The notes beneath the pieces were generated by a model. It was not told the DNA's origin. It saw nothing but the letters and a program-made list of their open reading frames with translations, and made no database searches. Shown in pieces: positions 61,401-64,000 of a DNA stretch of 64,000 bases. Source of the stretch: Argopecten irradians (lineage: Eukaryota; Mollusca; Bivalvia; Pectinida; Pectinidae); contig NC_091142.1 in assembly GCF_041381155.1 (NCBI RefSeq), forward strand, positions 31,919,528 to 31,983,527, written 5' to 3'. Position 1 is the stretch's first letter. Each line of letters begins with the position of its first letter. Both the position numbers and the translations under genes were made by a program.

Positions 61401-62440
61401 ACTTCCTCGTCTGAATTGCATATGCTAAACTATGATTGGATTGTAGACTGTAGACTAGTTTTGTATATTGTATAGCCATCATATGGGTATAAGCAAATTG
61501 TCAATGACATTATAACCTGTACATATTCATAATCACTATTTTGTTAAAATTTGACATCCCCAAAATAAATATGTTATACAATGTGTCAAATTAGTATTCA
61601 TGAATGCAAATCAAGTTCAGGTCAATATATATTTTATTATGGAGTTCACATGTACAGTCATATATCACAGATCAATTGGTTCTGGTTCTCTATAATTATA
61701 ACTTATAAAGAGATCTCAATTTACCAATAAATACAAAATATATGAATTTAAGTGTTATTTCTTTGTTTTTAATTAATTATCTATTTCAAGATAATTTGCA
61801 TCTTGTAAACAGAAATAATTGAACATTAATCAAAATACAATGAAGATCAAATTCATATGCTAAATGTCAACACTTCGTATTGAAACATGGGTGGCCAGAA
61901 TATACTGTTGCATATATATTCTGTTGTCTGGAAAGTGTACCAATATGTAATTAACATATAATATAGCCCATTTTATAATGTAATGAATTAACTTTGACTT
62001 TTTCCAATATCATGATCACATTCAAATCTAGATCTGTAAAAAATTCCTTTAAGCCATCAGTAACTTACATACTTTGGGACCTTAAGAAAAAGTAAGAACA
62101 TATTTTGTCTGAGTAGATAACCTTGACCTGTTTTCAAGATCAAAAGTCCAGTTACAAATCTGTAACTGATATTGTAAAATCTTAAATAATTTTAAACTTG
62201 TATTGAAACTACATTCATGTAGCAATATTTGTTTAATTTCACCCATTAAAACCATCTAATTTTCATTATCATATATACTACGAATTATATCTACAGACAT
62301 TCATTACTTCTATATAATGGCTATATATATATAGTTAGTTAGAGAATGTCTTCTTAAACGAAAATACTGTATCTATACTAAAGAGTGACAATGACTTAGT
62401 AAGAATAAGCAGAAGAATGTGCACGTGGTGGTAATGTAGG
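58500..62440. other. AT-rich DNA with no recognised gene
   Basis: No domain or repeat family is visible apart from the duplication at 59116-59375. A GC-richer patch with TGACGTAACGTG near 60520-60650 could be a promoter, but no first exon follows that I can read. Confidence 0.45.
59116..59375 (+). repeat. ~125 bp direct duplication
   Basis: GACATCTAGTGG, CCTCTTGAACT and ATTCATAAACTCCATTCATA occur twice, near 59166-59215 and 59310-59360, with similar lead-in sequence. Confidence 0.75.
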
Positions 62441-62441
62441 T

Positions 62442-62561
62442 TTAATCCAGTTCCTGGTACTCATAGTCATATAACTCAGTGGCATCACTGTCATCCTCGA
62501 CCTCTGAATCAACATCCTCAATACCTGTTATATTGTCACTAGTTGACTCGAATATCTGTTC
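62442..62561 (-). CDS. possible acidic C-terminal exon
   Basis: Minus strand, after CCACTAG, reads IFESTSDNITGIEDVDSE then DDSDATELYDYEYQELD and TAA at 62442. The strongly acidic composition and clean frame look like a real protein end rather than chance. The proposed acceptor falls at the edge of a segment shared with 49268, so the exon may have been cut by a duplication or insertion. Family unknown. Confidence 0.4.
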   Translation of the reverse strand, partial: EQIFESTSDNITGIEDVDSEVEDDSDATELYDYEYQELD

Positions 62562-62565
62562 TAGT

Positions 62566-62725
62566 GGCTAGCTATAGCCTAGGACACGTTGTAACTTACT
62601 TGATTGATGGGGCTTGTTTGTTTGTTTGTTTGTTTGATTTATTAACGTCCTATTAACAGCTATGGTCATGTAAGGACGGCCTTAAATCCTCTATACAATG
62701 ATTAACTGTGTCGGTAGACTGTTCA
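62566..62725 (+). repeat. copy of the 49266-49360 segment, with an R1 fragment inserted
   Basis: GCTAGCTATAGCCTAGGACA, TTGATTGATGGGGCTT and then AATCCTCTATACAATGATTA match 49266-49360. At 62615-62682 an R1 tail fragment lies between GGGGCTT and TTAAATCC, which are adjacent in the other copy. Confidence 0.8.
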
Positions 62726-63228
62726 TTTGTTTGTTTGATTAATTAACGTCCTATTAACAGCTATGGTCATTGAAGGACGGCCTCCCATGTATGCGGTGTG
62801 TTGTGTGTATGTTGTGCGAGGTGCGTGTTTTGGGAGACTGCGGTAAATTCATGTTATGTCTTCTTGTATAGTGGAACTATTGCCCTTATTATAGTGCTAT
62901 ATCACTTAAACATGCCGCCGAAGACACCAAGCAACACACCCCACCCGGTCACATTATACTGACAACGGGCGAACCAGTCGTCCCACTCCCCGTTTGCTGA
63001 GCGCTAAGCAGGAGCAGAAACTACCACTTTTAAAGACTTTGGTGTGTCTCGGCCAGGGGACAGAACCCAGAGCCTTCCTCACAGGGGCGAACGCTCAACG
63101 CAAGGCCAAAAGTGAGGCGGTGCCAAGGAAGGCATTAGGAAAGATAAAGTCAGTTAGGAAGAAAAGAAAAGATCCTAAATTTAGTCGCCTTTTACGATCA
63201 TGCAATAGGGGCAGCGGGTACAATTCTT
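62726..63228 (-). mobile_element. R1 element with 12 bp TSD
   Basis: GTAGACTGTTCA at 62714-62725 and GTAGACCGTTCA at 63229-63240 flank it, with one mismatch. It ends at GCGGGTACAATTC, without the last head bases. Confidence 0.85.
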
Positions 63229-63454
63229 GTAGACCGTTCAACATTTACCTTCCTCGATGCATGTTTGCTTTTAAAGTAATCAGACCGCTTAGATGGTTTT
63301 TTGTGTTGTGATAAAAGTTCCTCCTCGGCCACGGACCGCAGTCGACTCGGCCATGTTAACGTTGTAAAGCAAGCGGAGCTGTCAATTCGAATCATGACCA
63401 TTAAAGCCTTTGTTGATAAAGACCGTTAACTTTTTCGCCCGAGGAGTTCAGATT

Positions 63455-63590
63455 GGTTTGGTTTGGCTTGTTTATTTTTATGTCGTATTAACAGCCAGGG
63501 TCATGTAAGGACGTGCCAGGTTTGTTGGTGGAGGAAAGCCGGAGTACCCGGAGAAAAACCACCGGCCAACGGTCAGTATTTGGCAACTGA
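63455..63590 (-). mobile_element. tRNA-SINE tail, reversed
   Basis: TCGTATTAACAGCCAGGGTC, CCAGGTTTGTTGGTGGAGG and a CCGGAGAAAAACC segment are the inverse of the SINE family at 17353, without a tRNA head. Confidence 0.7.
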
Positions 63591-63601
63591 ATTTCACGGT
63601 T

Positions 63602-63976
63602 TGTTTGTTTGTTTGTTTGATTTATTAACGTCCTATTAACAGCTATGGTCATGTAAGGACGGCCTCCCATGTATGCGGTGTGTTGCGTGTATGTTGTGCG
63701 AGGTGAGTGTACTTGGAGACTGCGGTATGTTCGTGTTGTGTCTTCTTGTATAGTGGAACTGTTGCCCTTTTTATAGTGCTATATCACTGAAGCATGCCGC
63801 CGAAGACACCAAGCAACACACCCCACCCGGTCACATTATACTGACAACGGGCGAACCAGTCGTTCCACTCCCTGTAAGCTGAACGCTAAGCAGGAGCAGA
63901 AACTACCACTTTTATAGACTTTGGTGTGTCTCGGCCAGGGGACAGAACCCAGAGCCTTCCTCACAAGGGCGAACGC
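63602..63976 (-). mobile_element. R1 element, chimeric at its head side
   Basis: It runs from the (TTTG)n tail to CCTCACAAGGGCGAACGC. From 63977 the sequence departs from R1. Confidence 0.8.
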
Positions 63977-64000
63977 GCTTCCCAGAGGTGGAGGGCTTGT
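63977..64000 (-). mobile_element. tRNA-SINE head joined to R1, cut by the window edge
   Basis: CCCAGAGGTGGAGGGCTTGT is the inverse of 17400-17419 in the tRNA-like head of the SINE. It is joined directly to R1, so R1 body and SINE tRNA head are fused here. Confidence 0.55.

Overview
The window is animal nuclear DNA and most likely comes from a bivalve mollusc. Coding pieces are broken by GT-AG introns, intergenic DNA is AT-rich, and much of the sequence is interspersed repeats. Several repeats have the layout of the pearl-type elements known from bivalves: an AACAAGAGGCCC-like 5' end, a central tandem array, an ACGG-rich 3' segment and a terminal hairpin ending near GGTGACCTA. The species cannot be named from the sequence alone. 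Many of the longest open frames lie inside repeats and do not represent genes.

Layout. 1-4.2 kb: a DNA-transposon-like element with ~320-340 bp terminal inverted repeats around a decayed gene with XPG/FEN-like motifs. 4.4-8.9 kb: tandem-core repeat elements, one inserted inside another. 8.9-11.2 kb: four copies of a ~540 bp retroposed element, here called R1, which recurs about 30 times in the window. 11.3-20.2 kb (+): exons of a gene encoding a discoidin (F5/8C) domain, a PAN/apple-like domain and a C-type lectin-like domain. Its 7.5 kb intron holds a THAP first exon (+) and a decayed SWIM-YqaJ gene (-). 20.4-22.9 kb: R1 fragments and a ~150 bp array. 23.3-26.1 kb (-): a decayed Ty3/Gypsy pol. 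26.1-29.2 kb: R1 pieces and a THAP relic. 29.2-32.3 kb: no recognisable gene. 32.3-37.6 kb: two long tandem-core elements, one split by an R1 copy. 37.9-40.3 kb: R1 copies and a repeat fragment. 41.7-46.8 kb (-): a spliced, decayed gene joining a Mutator-like transposase region to a C-terminal DEDDh exonuclease. 48-50.1 kb: a 69 bp tandem array broken by R1. 50.5-52.3 kb: another tandem-core element. 53.0-53.9 kb: two MITE-like elements. 55.7-58.5 kb (+): a relic PIF/Harbinger-type DDE transposase with a SWIM-like motif. 62.4 kb (-): a possible acidic C-terminal exon. 62.6-64 kb: R1 copies and a tRNA-derived SINE.

The only ordinary host gene that looks intact is the discoidin-PAN-lectin gene, probably encoding a secreted or surface recognition protein; its 5' end is not visible. 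The other protein-coding content is transposon-derived and mostly broken by stops and frameshifts. The two most unusual items are the long-TIR element carrying the FEN-like gene and the transposase-exonuclease gene whose exons can be followed by splice sites. Another recurring theme is that repeat cores carry iterated motifs that look like binding sites for known factors: paired AAGATGG/CCATCTT (YY1-like) and TGACCTTGA/TCAAGGTCA (orphan nuclear receptor-like).
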